NCBI RefSeq assembly: GCF_001050015.1
Contig: NZ_CVTB01000291.1
Span: 1 to 64,000, forward strand
Direction of reading: 5' to 3'
DNA length: 64,000 nucleotides
Origin: Mycolicibacterium malmesburyense
GTDB lineage: Bacteria > Actinomycetota > Actinomycetes > Mycobacteriales > Mycobacteriaceae
Positions 27,623-39,083 of the stretch are shown piece after piece. The first letter of the stretch is position 1. Every line of letters begins with the position of its first letter. Made by a program: the position numbers and the translations under genes. Under the pieces are notes generated by a model. That model worked only from the letters and a program-made list of their open reading frames with translations. It was not told where the DNA came from and did no database searches.

Positions 27623-28297
27623 GTGCCTGACGCGTTTCCCTCTGACTGGCATTCCGCGCTGGTGTTGGTGCCGCATCCCGACGACCCCGAATACGGTTGC
27701 GCGGCGGCGGTGGCGATGTGGACGTCGCAGGGCAAAGCGGTCCATTACGCGCTGGCGAGCCGCGGCGAAGCCGGCATCGCCGGGATGGCGCTCGAACAGG
27801 CCGGTCCGCTGCGGGAGCAGGAGCAGCTGCGGTCGGCCGCGGTCGTCGGAGTCTCCGACGTCCGGTTCTGGGAGTTCCCGGACGGCGAGATCCGCAACTG
27901 CCCGGAACTGCGCACGAGGATCGTCGAGGCCATCACCGGACTCGAGCCCGATGTGGTGGTCACCATCTACGGCGGTCCGGAGTGGGAGCCCGGTGCGCCC
28001 AACCAACGCGATCACATGGAGTTCGCCGCCGCCGTCGTCGACGCCTACGACAGCCTGCCCGACCCGCCGCGCTGGCTGTTTCAATTCGGGCCGGACGCCA
28101 CGCACGTCGAGGTGATCGACGACGGATGCTTCGAGCGCGCCGTCGCCTCGCTGGCCGAGCACCGGGTCTACGTCTCGGTGCTCGACCCGCACACTCCGGT
28201 CGCGGTGTACGCGCGCAAACAGGTGGAGATGACGACGACTCCGCGACCCGAGTTCGGCGGCCGACGCACGGTCGACTTCATCCGCGTCCGCCCGTAG
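27623..28297 (+). CDS. PIG-L/LmbE-family deacetylase
   Basis: Zinc-dependent N-acetylglucosaminyl-type deacetylase of 224 residues. The signature PHPDDPEYG near residue 18 supplies two metal ligands and the catalytic aspartate; NQRDHMEFAAAVVDAY supplies the third ligand. Shorter than MshB (about 300 residues) and without its tail, so mycothiol synthesis is not its obvious role; substrate unknown. Start GTG 27623, 5 bp after the TetR stop. Confidence 0.8.
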   Translation: MPDAFPSDWHSALVLVPHPDDPEYGCAAAVAMWTSQGKAVHYALASRGEAGIAGMALEQAGPLREQEQLRSAAVVGVSDVRFWEFPDGEIRNCPELRTRIVEAITGLEPDVVVTIYGGPEWEPGAPNQRDHMEFAAAVVDAYDSLPDPPRWLFQFGPDATHVEVIDDGCFERAVASLAEHRVYVSVLDPHTPVAVYARKQVEMTTTPRPEFGGRRTVDFIRVRP

Positions 28298-28314
28298 TCG
28301 TCCGATCGGGGACG

Positions 28315-29088
28315 TCAGCGGTCGATCTGGCCCTTGTTGCGCTCCGAGATCGCGGCGAACCGGTCGCCCAGGCCCTCGAAATCGCGGTGCTGGGCGTACG
28401 CGATCTTCTCCTCGGCGGCCAATGCCGGCTCGATCACCGCGGCCGCGCCGGTGGCGTAGATCTCCTTCAACCCACGCATGACCGACGGCGGCACCTCGGC
28501 GATCTGCGCGGCCAGTTCGACGGCCCGCTCGACCAGGCGCTCGTGGGCGACGACCTCGGTGACCAGGCCGATGCGTTCGGCCCGGGCCGCGTCGACGACC
28601 TCACCCGTCATCGACAGCCGACGCGCCATCGCCAGCCCGACCACCCGGGGGAGTCGCGCGGTCATGCCGCCACCGGGCAGGATCCCGACCCGGGCGTGGG
28701 TGTCGGCGAACACGGCGCGTTCGGAGGCGATCAGGAAATCGCAGCCCAGCGCCATCTCCAGCCCGCCGGTGAAGGTCGCGCCATTGATCGCGGCGATGAT
28801 GGGCGTTTGCATGTTGCCCGTCGCGGCGATGCAGCTCTGCGACCGGAACTCCTCGAAATACCCCAGGCCGTCGCGTTGCGCCTCCTTGAGGTCGACTCCC
28901 GCGCAGAACGCGGGGTCTGCCCCGGTGAGGACGACGGCGTGGACGGACTCGTCGGCGTCGGCCTCGGTGAGCGCGCTGTAGGCCGCCTTGATCAGCCCGC
29001 GACTCAGCGCGTTTCGGGACTCCGGGCGGTTCAGCGTCAGCACCCGCACCGGACCACGGTCGTCGACGAGCACGAGCGGATCGGTCAT
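28315..29088 (-). CDS. Enoyl-CoA hydratase/isomerase family protein
   Basis: Crotonase-fold protein of 257 residues. The CoA-binding/oxyanion segment is VLTGADPAFCAGVDLKEAQ near 55-73 and the second oxyanion region AAINGATFTGGLEMALGCDF near 98. The second catalytic glutamate position reads RVGILPGGGMTARLPR, with glycine/methionine where many hydratases have glutamate, so it may be an isomerase or a hydratase with altered chemistry. ATG 29088. Divergent from the FAD monooxygenase across a TetR-type operator. Confidence 0.82.
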   Translation of the reverse strand: MTDPLVLVDDRGPVRVLTLNRPESRNALSRGLIKAAYSALTEADADESVHAVVLTGADPAFCAGVDLKEAQRDGLGYFEEFRSQSCIAATGNMQTPIIAAINGATFTGGLEMALGCDFLIASERAVFADTHARVGILPGGGMTARLPRVVGLAMARRLSMTGEVVDAARAERIGLVTEVVAHERLVERAVELAAQIAEVPPSVMRGLKEIYATGAAAVIEPALAAEEKIAYAQHRDFEGLGDRFAAISERNKGQIDR

Positions 29089-29096
29089 GGAAATCG

Positions 29097-29102
29097 AATC
29101 TA
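29097..29102 (-). promoter_or_regulatory. -10 box for a leaderless transcript of the enoyl-CoA hydratase gene
   Basis: On the minus strand TAGATT ends eight bases before ATG 29088 with no Shine-Dalgarno. Confidence 0.4.
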
Positions 29103-29131
29103 GCCTGCCGGCCGCTCATCACCTAGATTGA

Positions 29132-29150
29132 TTACGGAACGGTACCGTAA
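29132..29150. promoter_or_regulatory. TetR-type operator between echA and the FAD monooxygenase
   Basis: TTACGG-AACGGTA-CCGTAA has perfect 6-bp arms, and nested inside is the perfect palindrome ACGGTACCGT (29139-29148). It lies 14 bp before the monooxygenase start and 44 bp from the divergent start. The TetR gene at the end of the monooxygenase operon is the natural candidate ligand. Confidence 0.65.
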
Positions 29151-29163
29151 CGGAAGAAGGCTG

Positions 29164-30618
29164 ATGAGTTCCGACGTTCTCGTCGTGGGAGCGGGCCCGA
29201 CGGGCCTCGCCGCCGCCTGCGGCCTGCTGATGCAGGGTGTGCGCGTTCGAGTGATCGACGAAGCGGTCGCGCCCGCCACCACCTCGCGCGCCAACTTCCT
29301 GCACGCCCGCGGTTCGGAGGTGCTTGACCGCCTCGGCGCGCTCGGCGACCTGCCCGAGCGATCGGTGCGGGCCATGAGCATCCTCACCTATCTCGGCGAC
29401 AAACCGATCATGCGGATCCGGTTCGGCGACCCCGGCATGCACACCGCCGCGCCGCCGATGGTGATCTCCCAGGCCGAAGTCGAGGCCGCGTTACGGGATC
29501 GGCTCTCCGAACTGGGTGGTGAAATCGTCTGGGGCACCGAGCTTGCCGACATTCGTCAGGACGGCGGGCAGGTCACGGCCGTCCTCGCCGACGGTGAGGA
29601 CATCACATGCGACTGGCTGCTCGGCTGCGACGGCGCCGGCAGCACGACCCGCCGCGCGGCGGGCATCGACTTTCCCGGTGTTCGCCTGACCGAACGCTTC
29701 CTGCTCGCCGACCTTCGCATCGGCTGGGATCTCGACCGTTCGGGCACGACGGGCTGGATTCACCAAGACGGCATGATCGGGGCGATGCCGATGCCCGGCG
29801 GGGCGTGGCGCATCATCGCGTACGACCCGCAGTCGGGCTCGGAAAAGCCCACGCAGGAGGAGATTCTCGCGCGGTTGAGGCAGCTCATCCCGGAGCGCAC
29901 CGGCCGCGCCGCACCGATCGAGGACGCCCTGTGGCTGTCGATGTTCAGCGTGCACCGCCGGTTGGCGGCGACGTACCGACGTGGCCGGGTGCTGATCGCC
30001 GGCGACGCGGCGCACACCCACGCGCCGTTCGGCGGGCAGGGAATGTTGACGGGTCTCGGCGACGCCGAGAACGTGGCCTGGAAGCTCGCGCTCGTCACGG
30101 CGGGCATCGCCGACGAGAGGCTGCTCGACACCTATGAGGCCGAACGACGTCCGCTGGCCACCGAGGTGCTTCGCAGTACCAGCGCGGTCACCAAAGTCAA
30201 TGTGGCGCAGAGCAGGATCGGCCGCTTCATCCGCGACCGCTTGGTGGTTCCGGTGATGAGCCTGCCCGCCGTCCAACGGTGGGTCACCTACCGGACCTCT
30301 CAGCTGTGGGTCTCCTATCGCCGGGGTCCGCTGGCACAGCGGTCGTTGCGGTGGTCCGGCGTGCGCCCGGGCGATCGGGTGCCCGGCCTGACGGGGCGGG
30401 AACTGGGCGGGCGCTGGGGGCTGTTGGGCGCCGACGACGCTCTGACGGGCGTCGCGACCGAGCACCTCGGCCGAAACCGGATCGCGGCCGTCGATCGGCG
30501 CACGGGCGGCGATGCGATGCTGGTGCGTCCGGACGGTCACCTCGCCTGGCGCGGACGGCAGCCGGAAGCCCTGAGCCGCTGGCTGAGTCGCGCACTCGCC
30601 ACCGGAAACGTGCGATGA
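29164..30618 (+). CDS. FAD-dependent aromatic hydroxylase (PheA/MhpA type)
   Basis: Class A flavoprotein monooxygenase of 484 residues. FAD motif VLVVGAGPTGLAAACGLLM at residues 5-23, the DG motif CDWLLGCDGAGSTTRRAAG near 150, and the GD motif VLIAGDAAHTHAPFGGQGM near 277. The C-terminal ~90 residues resemble the thioredoxin-like tail of phenol/resorcinol hydroxylases. ATG 29164 was preferred to 29128 because the latter overlaps the operator. Ends in ATGA overlap with the following TetR gene. Confidence 0.85.
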   Translation: MSSDVLVVGAGPTGLAAACGLLMQGVRVRVIDEAVAPATTSRANFLHARGSEVLDRLGALGDLPERSVRAMSILTYLGDKPIMRIRFGDPGMHTAAPPMVISQAEVEAALRDRLSELGGEIVWGTELADIRQDGGQVTAVLADGEDITCDWLLGCDGAGSTTRRAAGIDFPGVRLTERFLLADLRIGWDLDRSGTTGWIHQDGMIGAMPMPGGAWRIIAYDPQSGSEKPTQEEILARLRQLIPERTGRAAPIEDALWLSMFSVHRRLAATYRRGRVLIAGDAAHTHAPFGGQGMLTGLGDAENVAWKLALVTAGIADERLLDTYEAERRPLATEVLRSTSAVTKVNVAQSRIGRFIRDRLVVPVMSLPAVQRWVTYRTSQLWVSYRRGPLAQRSLRWSGVRPGDRVPGLTGRELGGRWGLLGADDALTGVATEHLGRNRIAAVDRRTGGDAMLVRPDGHLAWRGRQPEALSRWLSRALATGNVR

Positions 30619-31220
30619 CCGCGCCGACCAGGGGCCGTCCACGCAGCAAGGACCTCGACGCCGCGATCCTGCGGGCGGCGCTCGAGTTGTTCATCGAACG
30701 CGGGATCGCGGGCACCAGCATCGAGCAGGTGGCCAAACGCGCGGGTGTCGGCAAGCCCACCGTCTACCGCCGGTGGCGGGATAAGGAGCACCTCGTCGCG
30801 GACGCGATCGAGGCGCACGTCAGCACCGAGATGCAGTGGCCGACACGCGAGGAGATCGCGTCCGGATCGGCCCGAGAGCTGGTGCGGCGCAACATCGCCG
30901 GAGCCGCCCGCACAGCGAGCGATCCTCGGTTCCGTGCGCTGATCGCACAGATCTACGGATCCGCCGTCACGCATCCGGAGCTGATGCGGACGTACTGGGA
31001 GCGCTACATCAGGCCCCGCCGCGACCTCACCATCGCCCTGCTCGAGCAGGCGCAACGAGACGGCGCGGTCGCGGAGGACGCCGACCTCGAGGTCCTCGTC
31101 GACATGCTGGCCGGCGCGGTGACCTACCGTGTGCTGCAACCCGATCCACCGACCGAGCGGCAGATGCGCCGCTATCTCGAGGCGGCCTACCGTCAGGCCG
31201 GTCTGCTACCGCGCGACTAA
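30615..31220 (+). CDS. TetR-family regulator
   Basis: TetR/AcrR regulator of 201 residues: RGRPRSKDLDAAILRAAL, then HTH TSIEQVAKRAGVGKPTVYRRWRDKEHLV at about 34-61, with a TetR_C-type ligand domain. Its ATG overlaps the stop of the monooxygenase by four bases, so the two are co-translated. Likely repressor of the monooxygenase/echA divergent unit through the palindrome at 29132-29150. Its 3' end overlaps convergent nuoN by 4 bp. Confidence 0.85.
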   Translation: MTAPTRGRPRSKDLDAAILRAALELFIERGIAGTSIEQVAKRAGVGKPTVYRRWRDKEHLVADAIEAHVSTEMQWPTREEIASGSARELVRRNIAGAARTASDPRFRALIAQIYGSAVTHPELMRTYWERYIRPRRDLTIALLEQAQRDGAVAEDADLEVLVDMLAGAVTYRVLQPDPPTERQMRRYLEAAYRQAGLLPRD

Positions 31221-32791
31221 CGCAGGAACTGGTCGGCGTTGTTCGCCAGGTCCAGAAGCGGTTGCGGCAGCGCGCCCAGCGCGAACGTGACCGCCGCGGT
31301 GACCGTCACGACCGTGGTGCTCAGCGCGCTCGGCACCACCACGGTCGGTGCGTCGTCGGGCGGATCGGTGAAGAACATCAACACGATCACCCGCACGTAG
31401 AAGTATGCGGCGATCGCGCTCGCGATCACACCGACGATCACCAGTGGGATCGCGCCGCCCTCGCCCGCCGCCTTGAACACCGCGAACTTGCTGACGAAGC
31501 CGCTGGTCAGCGGGATGCCGGCGAAGGCGAGCAGAAACAGCGAGAACACGATCCCCACAATGGGATAACGACGTCCCAGACCGGCCCACCGGGCCATCGC
31601 GGTGTCCTCCTCGCCGCTGCCGTCGCGCACCAGGCCGACGACGGCGAAGGCGCCCACGGTGCTGAACCCGTAGGCGAACAGATAGAACAGCGTCGACGAC
31701 AGACCGGCCTCGTTGGCGGCGATCAGGCCGGTGAGGATGAAACCGGTGTGGGCGACAGCGGAATACGCCAACATCCGCTTGACGTCCACCTGCGTCACCG
31801 CGGTGACGGTGCCCACCACCATCGTCAGGATCGCGATCGCCCACAGCACCGGGCGCCAGTCCTGTTGCAGGCCGGGCACCGCGACGTAGAACACGCGCAG
31901 CATCGCGCCGAACGCGGCGATCTTCGTCGCGGCCGCCATGAACGCCGTGATCGACGTCGGCGCACCTTGATACACGTCGGGGATCCACGAGTGGAACGGC
32001 ACCGCGCCGATCTTGAACAGCACCCCCACCAACAGCAGGCCGGTGCCGATCAGCGCGAGCGACCTCTTACCGGATCCCGCGGCGACCGCCTCGGCGATGC
32101 CGACCAGATCCAGCGTGCCGGAGTACCCGTACAGCATGGCCACGCCGAAGAGGAAGAAGGCCGACGAGAATGCGCCCAGCAGAAAGTATTTGAGCGCCGC
32201 TTCTTGAGACAACAGGCGGCGCCTGCGCGCCAGTCCGCACAACAGGTACAGCGGCAGCGACAGCACTTCCAGCGCGATGAACATGGTCAGCAGGTCGTCG
32301 GACGCCGGGAACAGCAGCATGCCGCCGATCGCGAACATCGTCAACGGGAAGACCTCGGTCTGGATCACCCCGGACTTGGTGGCCACCTGTTCGGCGACGC
32401 TGCCGGGCGTGGCGGACGCCTGAGGGGTGAACCCGTCCAGGCCGCGACGCACTCCGGCGCCAACCTCCGCGCCGACCTGACGCTCGGCGATCAGCAGCAC
32501 GCCGAGCACGCCGACGAGCAGGATCGTGCCCTGAAGGAACAGTGCCGGCGTGTCGATGACGACGGCGCCCATCACGGCCGAACGCCCCACGGTGCCATGA
32601 AGATTGCGCGCGAGCACCACGACCGCGACGAGCGCGGCCGCCAAACCGCCGAAGCAGAGCACCAGTTGGCTGGCGTATCGGTGCTGCCGCGGTAGGAGCG
32701 CCTCCACGAGGACCCCGGCGATGGCGACCCCGAAGATGATCAGTATCGGGCAGACCAAACCGTATTCGACGGTGGGCGGGGTGAGGGTCAT
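31217..32791 (-). CDS. nuoN: NuoN, NADH dehydrogenase I subunit N
   Basis: Antiporter-like proton-pumping subunit of the type I NADH:menaquinone oxidoreductase, 524 residues with about 14 transmembrane helices. Conserved family segments include ADRDLLTMF-type DDLLTMFIALEVLSLPLYLL with the key glutamate near 155 and PFHSWIPDVYQGAPTSITAFMA with the lysine-bearing region near 270. Last gene of the nuo operon; ATG 32791 overlaps the nuoM stop by four bases. Confidence 0.95.
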   Translation of the reverse strand: MTLTPPTVEYGLVCPILIIFGVAIAGVLVEALLPRQHRYASQLVLCFGGLAAALVAVVVLARNLHGTVGRSAVMGAVVIDTPALFLQGTILLVGVLGVLLIAERQVGAEVGAGVRRGLDGFTPQASATPGSVAEQVATKSGVIQTEVFPLTMFAIGGMLLFPASDDLLTMFIALEVLSLPLYLLCGLARRRRLLSQEAALKYFLLGAFSSAFFLFGVAMLYGYSGTLDLVGIAEAVAAGSGKRSLALIGTGLLLVGVLFKIGAVPFHSWIPDVYQGAPTSITAFMAAATKIAAFGAMLRVFYVAVPGLQQDWRPVLWAIAILTMVVGTVTAVTQVDVKRMLAYSAVAHTGFILTGLIAANEAGLSSTLFYLFAYGFSTVGAFAVVGLVRDGSGEEDTAMARWAGLGRRYPIVGIVFSLFLLAFAGIPLTSGFVSKFAVFKAAGEGGAIPLVIVGVIASAIAAYFYVRVIVLMFFTDPPDDAPTVVVPSALSTTVVTVTAAVTFALGALPQPLLDLANNADQFLR

Positions 32792-34349
32792 GGTCTCGGC
32801 CCTTCCGCGAGTCTGGGTGCGGGATCAGGTTGGTCGATCGTGGTGAGGGTGTGGTCGACCGCGGGGTTGATGACGTCCAGCGCGGGTTTCGGATACACCC
32901 CCAGCACGAGCAGCAAGGCGATCAGCGGCGCGACGACGACGAGTTCGCGCGGCACCAGGTCGCGTATCCGCTCGTTGCCCTCGGTGACGGCCCCGGTCAT
33001 CATCCGCTGATACATCCACAGGATGTAGACCGCGGAGAGCACCAGCGCGGTCGACGCGAACACCGCGAGCACCGGATACCGCGTGAACGTGCCGATGAGG
33101 ACCAGGAATTCGCTGATGAACGGCGCCAAGCCGGGCAGCGACAGCGTCGCCAGGCCGGCGACCAGGAAGGTGCCCGCCATGACCGGCGCCACCTTCTGCA
33201 CGCCCCCGAAGGCCCGGATCACGCGGGTGCCCCTGCGCGACACCAGGAACCCGGCGATCAGGAACAGCGCGGCCGTCGACAGGCCGTGGTTGATCATGTA
33301 CAGCGTCGACCCGGACTGGCCCTGGCTGGTCATCACGAAGATGCCCAGGATGATGAACCCGAAGTGGGAGATCGACGTATAGGCGATGAGCCGCATCACG
33401 TCGGTCTGGCCGATCGCGAGGATCGCCCCGTAGACGATGCCGATCACCGCCAATGTGACCACCAGCGGTTGGAAATACGTTGACGCGTCGGGGAACAACT
33501 GCAGGCAGTACCGCAGCATGCCGAACGTGCCGACCTTGTCCATCACCGCCATCATGAGCACCGCGCTGGCCGGGGTGGCCTCGACGGCCGCATCGGGCAG
33601 CCACCGGTGGAACGGCCACAGCGGCGCCTTGACCGCGAATGCGAACATGAAGCCGAGAAACAGCAGGTTCATCACGGCGGGGTTGACGGCGAACGCGCCA
33701 CTGGACACCGCGGTCACGATCTCGCGGAAATCGAACGTGCCCGCGGCGAACGCGTCGCTCGAGGCCGTCACGACGTACAGCCCGATCACCGCGGCCAGCA
33801 TGATCAGGCCACCGAACAGGTTGTACAGCAGGAACTTCACCGCCGCCTTGCCGCGATTCTCGCCGCCGAAGCCGCCGATGAGGAAGTACATCGGGATCAG
33901 CATCGCCTCGAAGAACACGTAGAACAGCAGGATGTCCAGCGACACCAGCGACATCAGGACCATGCCCTCGACGGCCAGCGTCAACGCCAGGTAGGTCTGC
34001 ACCGACCGGCCGCGCAGACCGGTCTGCCCGTCGGCGTCGTTCCAGCCGGCGATGATCAGCAGCGGCACCAGAACCGCGGTGAGCACGACGATCGCCAGCG
34101 CGATGCCGTCGACGCCGAGGATGTAGCCGGTGCCGAACGACGGGATCCAGCGGTGGGATTCGACGTACTGGTACTGCTCGCCGCCGGGCTGGAAACCGAG
34201 CGCCAGGACCGCGGTGATCGCCAGCACCGCGATCGAGACGGCCAATGCGAACCACTTGGCCAGCACCCGCTGGGCGGCGGGCAGAAGGATCGTCAGCGCG
34301 GCGCCGACGGTCGGCGTCGCCCATAGCACCGTGAGCCAGGGGAAGTTGT

Positions 34350-34353
<4 letters not shown>
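32788..34353 (-). CDS. nuoM: NuoM, NADH dehydrogenase I subunit M
   Basis: Antiporter-like proton-pumping subunit, 521 residues and about 14 transmembrane helices. Visible marks are the glutamate helix [18 protein letters not shown] near 145 and the loop [19 protein letters not shown] near 240, followed by [16 protein letters not shown]. Overlaps nuoL and nuoN by four bases at each end, so translation is coupled. Confidence 0.95.
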
Positions 34354-36230
<1,877 letters not shown>

Positions 36231-36237
36231 CGCGCCT

Positions 36238-36537
36238 CTAGTTCTTCAGCAGGCTGGCGTCGTCGACCGAGGCCGACTGGCGGGCACGGAAGATGCTCAT
36301 GATGATCGCGAGGCCGATCACCACCTCGCATGCGGCGACGACCATGGTGAAGAATGCGACCACTTGGCCGTCGAGGTGGCCGTGCATGCGGGAGAACGAG
36401 ACGAACGCGAGGTTCGCCGCGTTCAGCATCAGCTCGACGCACATGAACATCACGATGGCGTTGCGGCGCAACAGCACCCCGGTCGCACCGATCGTGAACA
36501 GCAGCGCCGACAGATAGAGATAGTTGTCGGGATTCAT
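36238..36537 (-). CDS. nuoK: NuoK, NADH dehydrogenase I subunit K
   Basis: Small membrane subunit of 99 residues with three transmembrane helices. The second helix carries the conserved proton-path glutamate in [19 protein letters not shown]; the third carries a second one in [16 protein letters not shown] 36537 overlaps the nuoJ stop by four bases. Confidence 0.95.
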   Translation of the reverse strand: MNPDNYLYLSALLFTIGATGVLLRRNAIVMFMCVELMLNAANLAFVSFSRMHGHLDGQVVAFFTMVVAACEVVIGLAIIMSIFRARQSASVDDASLLKN

Positions 36538-37304
36538 TCCCCGCCTCCTCCGCCGTTCGTGACGGTGACCGTCCGCTTCTGCAGAATGGGGCTGACCGAC
36601 AGGTCCGACCCCGAACCGTCAGGCAGCCGGGCGGCGATGTCGACGGCGTTGTTCCGCGCGAACACACCGGGATTCGGCAGTGTGGTCGGGTAACCGCCCG
36701 GTTTGAACCGTTCTTCGGCGAGCTCGCGTTGGGTCTTGCGGCGCTCGAAGCGTTCCCGGTGTGCCAGCACCATCGCGCCGAGCGCGGCGGTGATCAGCAG
36801 TGCGCTGGTCAACTCGAATGCCCACAGGTAGCGCACGAAGATCAGCGCCGCCAGACCCTCGACGTTGCCGCCGGCATTGGCCTGGGCGAGGCCGGTGAAC
36901 CCACCGGCCGAGACGTTGCCGATCCCGGCGATGAGCAGTATGCCGAAGCCGGCACCGATGACGGTGGCCGCAACCCGTTGTCCGCGAATCGTTTCGACGA
37001 GCGAATCCGAGGAGTCCACGCCGATCAGCATGAGCACGAACAGGAAGAGCATCATGACGGCGCCGGTGTAGACCACGACCTGCACCACGCCGAGGAACAG
37101 CGCACCCTGCGCGATGTAGAACACGGCCAGCACGATCATCGTCGTGGCCAGAAACATCGCCGAATACACCGCTTTCGGCGCGGCGACCACCCCGATCGCA
37201 CCGAGCACCGCGACGGTTCCCAACACCCAGAACAGCACGGCTTCCGTGGTCGTCGTGTGCCCAGGGTTGTCCGCCGCGACCGCCGCCAACAGGTCGAGCC
37301 TCAT
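36534..37304 (-). CDS. nuoJ: NuoJ, NADH dehydrogenase I subunit J
   Basis: Membrane subunit of 256 residues: five hydrophobic helices (from [18 protein letters not shown] to [12 protein letters not shown]) that form part of the membrane arm, then a hydrophilic C-terminal tail of about 80 residues longer than in E. coli (184 residues), typical of mycobacteria. ATG 37304 was chosen because it overlaps the nuoI stop as ATGA; a longer open frame upstream is antisense-like shadow. Confidence 0.94.
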   Translation of the reverse strand: MRLDLLAAVAADNPGHTTTTEAVLFWVLGTVAVLGAIGVVAAPKAVYSAMFLATTMIVLAVFYIAQGALFLGVVQVVVYTGAVMMLFLFVLMLIGVDSSDSLVETIRGQRVAATVIGAGFGILLIAGIGNVSAGGFTGLAQANAGGNVEGLAALIFVRYLWAFELTSALLITAALGAMVLAHRERFERRKTQRELAEERFKPGGYPTTLPNPGVFARNNAVDIAARLPDGSGSDLSVSPILQKRTVTVTNGGGGGE

Positions 37305-37846
37305 CGCACGTCCTCGGCGACCTTCTCGGGCTCCTGCTCGACGGGCCCGACGTTGCCCAGGTAGTAGTCGTCGTCGGTGGCTCCGGGCGCCATCGGGTGC
37401 GGCGGGGGCAGCATGCCCTGTTGCAGCGGGGCCAGCAACTTGTCCTTGCCCCAGATGAGGTCGGCGCGGTTGTCGTCGGCCATCTCGTAGTCGTTGGTCA
37501 TCGTCAACGCGCGGGTGGGACAGGCCTCGATGCACAGGCCGCAGCCGATGCAGCGAAGGTAGTTGATCTGATAGACGCGGCCGTACCGCTCACCGGGCGA
37601 ATACCGGTCCTCCTCGGCGTTGTCGGCGCCCTCGACGTAGATGGCGTCGGCGGGGCACGCCCAGGCGCACAGTTCGCACCCGATGCACTTCTCCAGGCCG
37701 TCGGGATAGCGGTTCAACTGGTGGCGCCCGTGATAGCGCTTGGCGACGGGGCCGGGCTTCTCCGGGTACTCCTCGGTGATCGGCTTTTTGAACATGGTCC
37801 CGAAGGTGACCCCGAAACCCTTTATCGCGTCGAGGAACTTAGGCAT
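37301..37846 (-). CDS. nuoI: NuoI, NADH dehydrogenase I Fe-S subunit I
   Basis: Peripheral-arm subunit of 181 residues holding clusters N6a and N6b. Two ferredoxin motifs are complete: [12 protein letters not shown] near 51 and [12 protein letters not shown] near 96. The tail after [12 protein letters not shown] is a proline-rich extension typical of actinobacteria. ATG 37846 overlaps the end of nuoH by 8 bp. Confidence 0.95.
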   Translation of the reverse strand: MPKFLDAIKGFGVTFGTMFKKPITEEYPEKPGPVAKRYHGRHQLNRYPDGLEKCIGCELCAWACPADAIYVEGADNAEEDRYSPGERYGRVYQINYLRCIGCGLCIEACPTRALTMTNDYEMADDNRADLIWGKDKLLAPLQQGMLPPPHPMAPGATDDDYYLGNVGPVEQEPEKVAEDVR

Positions 37847-39083
37847 CGGCTCGCTCCTTGGTTGCGGTCTGCGTCTTGTTGCTCGGCAGGGGCGGGACCG
37901 GGAAGATCTCCGGATCCAGCTTCTGCTGCGGGATCTGGCGCACATTGCGCCGGCGTGCCGACCGCCACATTCCGACGACGATCAGCAGCGCCACGATGGC
38001 GCCGACGGAGGCCAGCGTCGTCGTCACCTGGCTGAAGCCTTCGTTGCGCAGCGCCCGTGCGGTGGCGACGATCATGATCCACGCCAGCGAGAACGGGATG
38101 AGCGCCTTCCACCCGAGCCCCATGAACTGGTCGTAGCGCATGCGGGGCAGGGTGGCGCGCAGCCAGAAGAACAGGAACATGAACGCCCACACCTTGGCGA
38201 CGAACCACAGCAGGGGCCACCACCCGGTGTTCGCGCCGTCCCACATGTTGATCGGCCACGGGGCGTGCCAGCCGCCGAGGAACATCGTGGTCGCCAACGC
38301 CGACACGGTCGTCATGTTGACGTACTCGGCGAGCATGAACATCGCGAACTTGATCGACGAGTACTCGGTGTGGAACCCGCCGACCAGCTCGCCCTCGGCC
38401 TCGGGCAGATCGAAGGGCGCCCGGTTGGTTTCGCCGACCATCGAGGTGATGTAGACGAGGAACGAGGGCAGCAGCAGGAAGATGAACCAGGTGCCGTCCT
38501 GGGCGGCCACGATGCCGGAGGTCGACATCGTGCCCGCGTAGATGAAGACGGCCACGAAGGACAGCGCCATCGCGATCTCGTAGCTGATGACCTGTGCGCT
38601 CGACCGGATCCCGCCGAGCAGCGGATACGTCGATCCCGAGGCCCATCCGGCCAACACGATCCCGTACACGCCGATCGAGGTCGCCGCCAGGATGTACAGC
38701 ACGGCGACGGGCATGTCGGTCAGCTGTAAAGCGGTGCGGTGACCGAAGATCGAGACCTCGCCGCCCATCGGGATGACGGCGAACGCGATGAAGGCGGGTA
38801 CCGCCGCGATGACCGGCGCGGCGAGGTAGACGAACTTGTCGACCCCGGCGGGGACCAGGCCCTCCTTGAGGGCGAGCTTGACGCCGTCGACCAGCGACTG
38901 CAGAAGCCCCTTGGGCCCGACGCGGTTGGGCCCCAACCGCATCTGCATGCGCCCCAGCAGTTTGCGCTCGATCAGGATGGCCGTGAGAACCGACAGCATC
39001 AGGAACGCGAAGATCGCCAGCGCTTTGGCGAGGATCAGCCACCACGGGTCGTGTCCGAACAGGGTGGGATCGGGGTGGGTCAC
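37839..39083 (-). CDS. nuoH: NuoH, NADH dehydrogenase I subunit H
   Basis: Membrane subunit of 414 residues that forms the quinone chamber with NuoB and NuoD. Eight transmembrane helices; the signature loop reads [18 protein letters not shown] near 215 followed by [19 protein letters not shown] ~40-residue hydrophilic C-terminal tail ([18 protein letters not shown]) exceeds the E. coli length. ATG 39083 overlaps the nuoG stop by four bases. Confidence 0.95.
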   Translation of the reverse strand: MTHPDPTLFGHDPWWLILAKALAIFAFLMLSVLTAILIERKLLGRMQMRLGPNRVGPKGLLQSLVDGVKLALKEGLVPAGVDKFVYLAAPVIAAVPAFIAFAVIPMGGEVSIFGHRTALQLTDMPVAVLYILAATSIGVYGIVLAGWASGSTYPLLGGIRSSAQVISYEIAMALSFVAVFIYAGTMSTSGIVAAQDGTWFIFLLLPSFLVYITSMVGETNRAPFDLPEAEGELVGGFHTEYSSIKFAMFMLAEYVNMTTVSALATTMFLGGWHAPWPINMWDGANTGWWPLLWFVAKVWAFMFLFFWLRATLPRMRYDQFMGLGWKALIPFSLAWIMIVATARALRNEGFSQVTTTLASVGAIVALLIVVGMWRSARRRNVRQIPQQKLDPEIFPVPPLPSNKTQTATKERADA

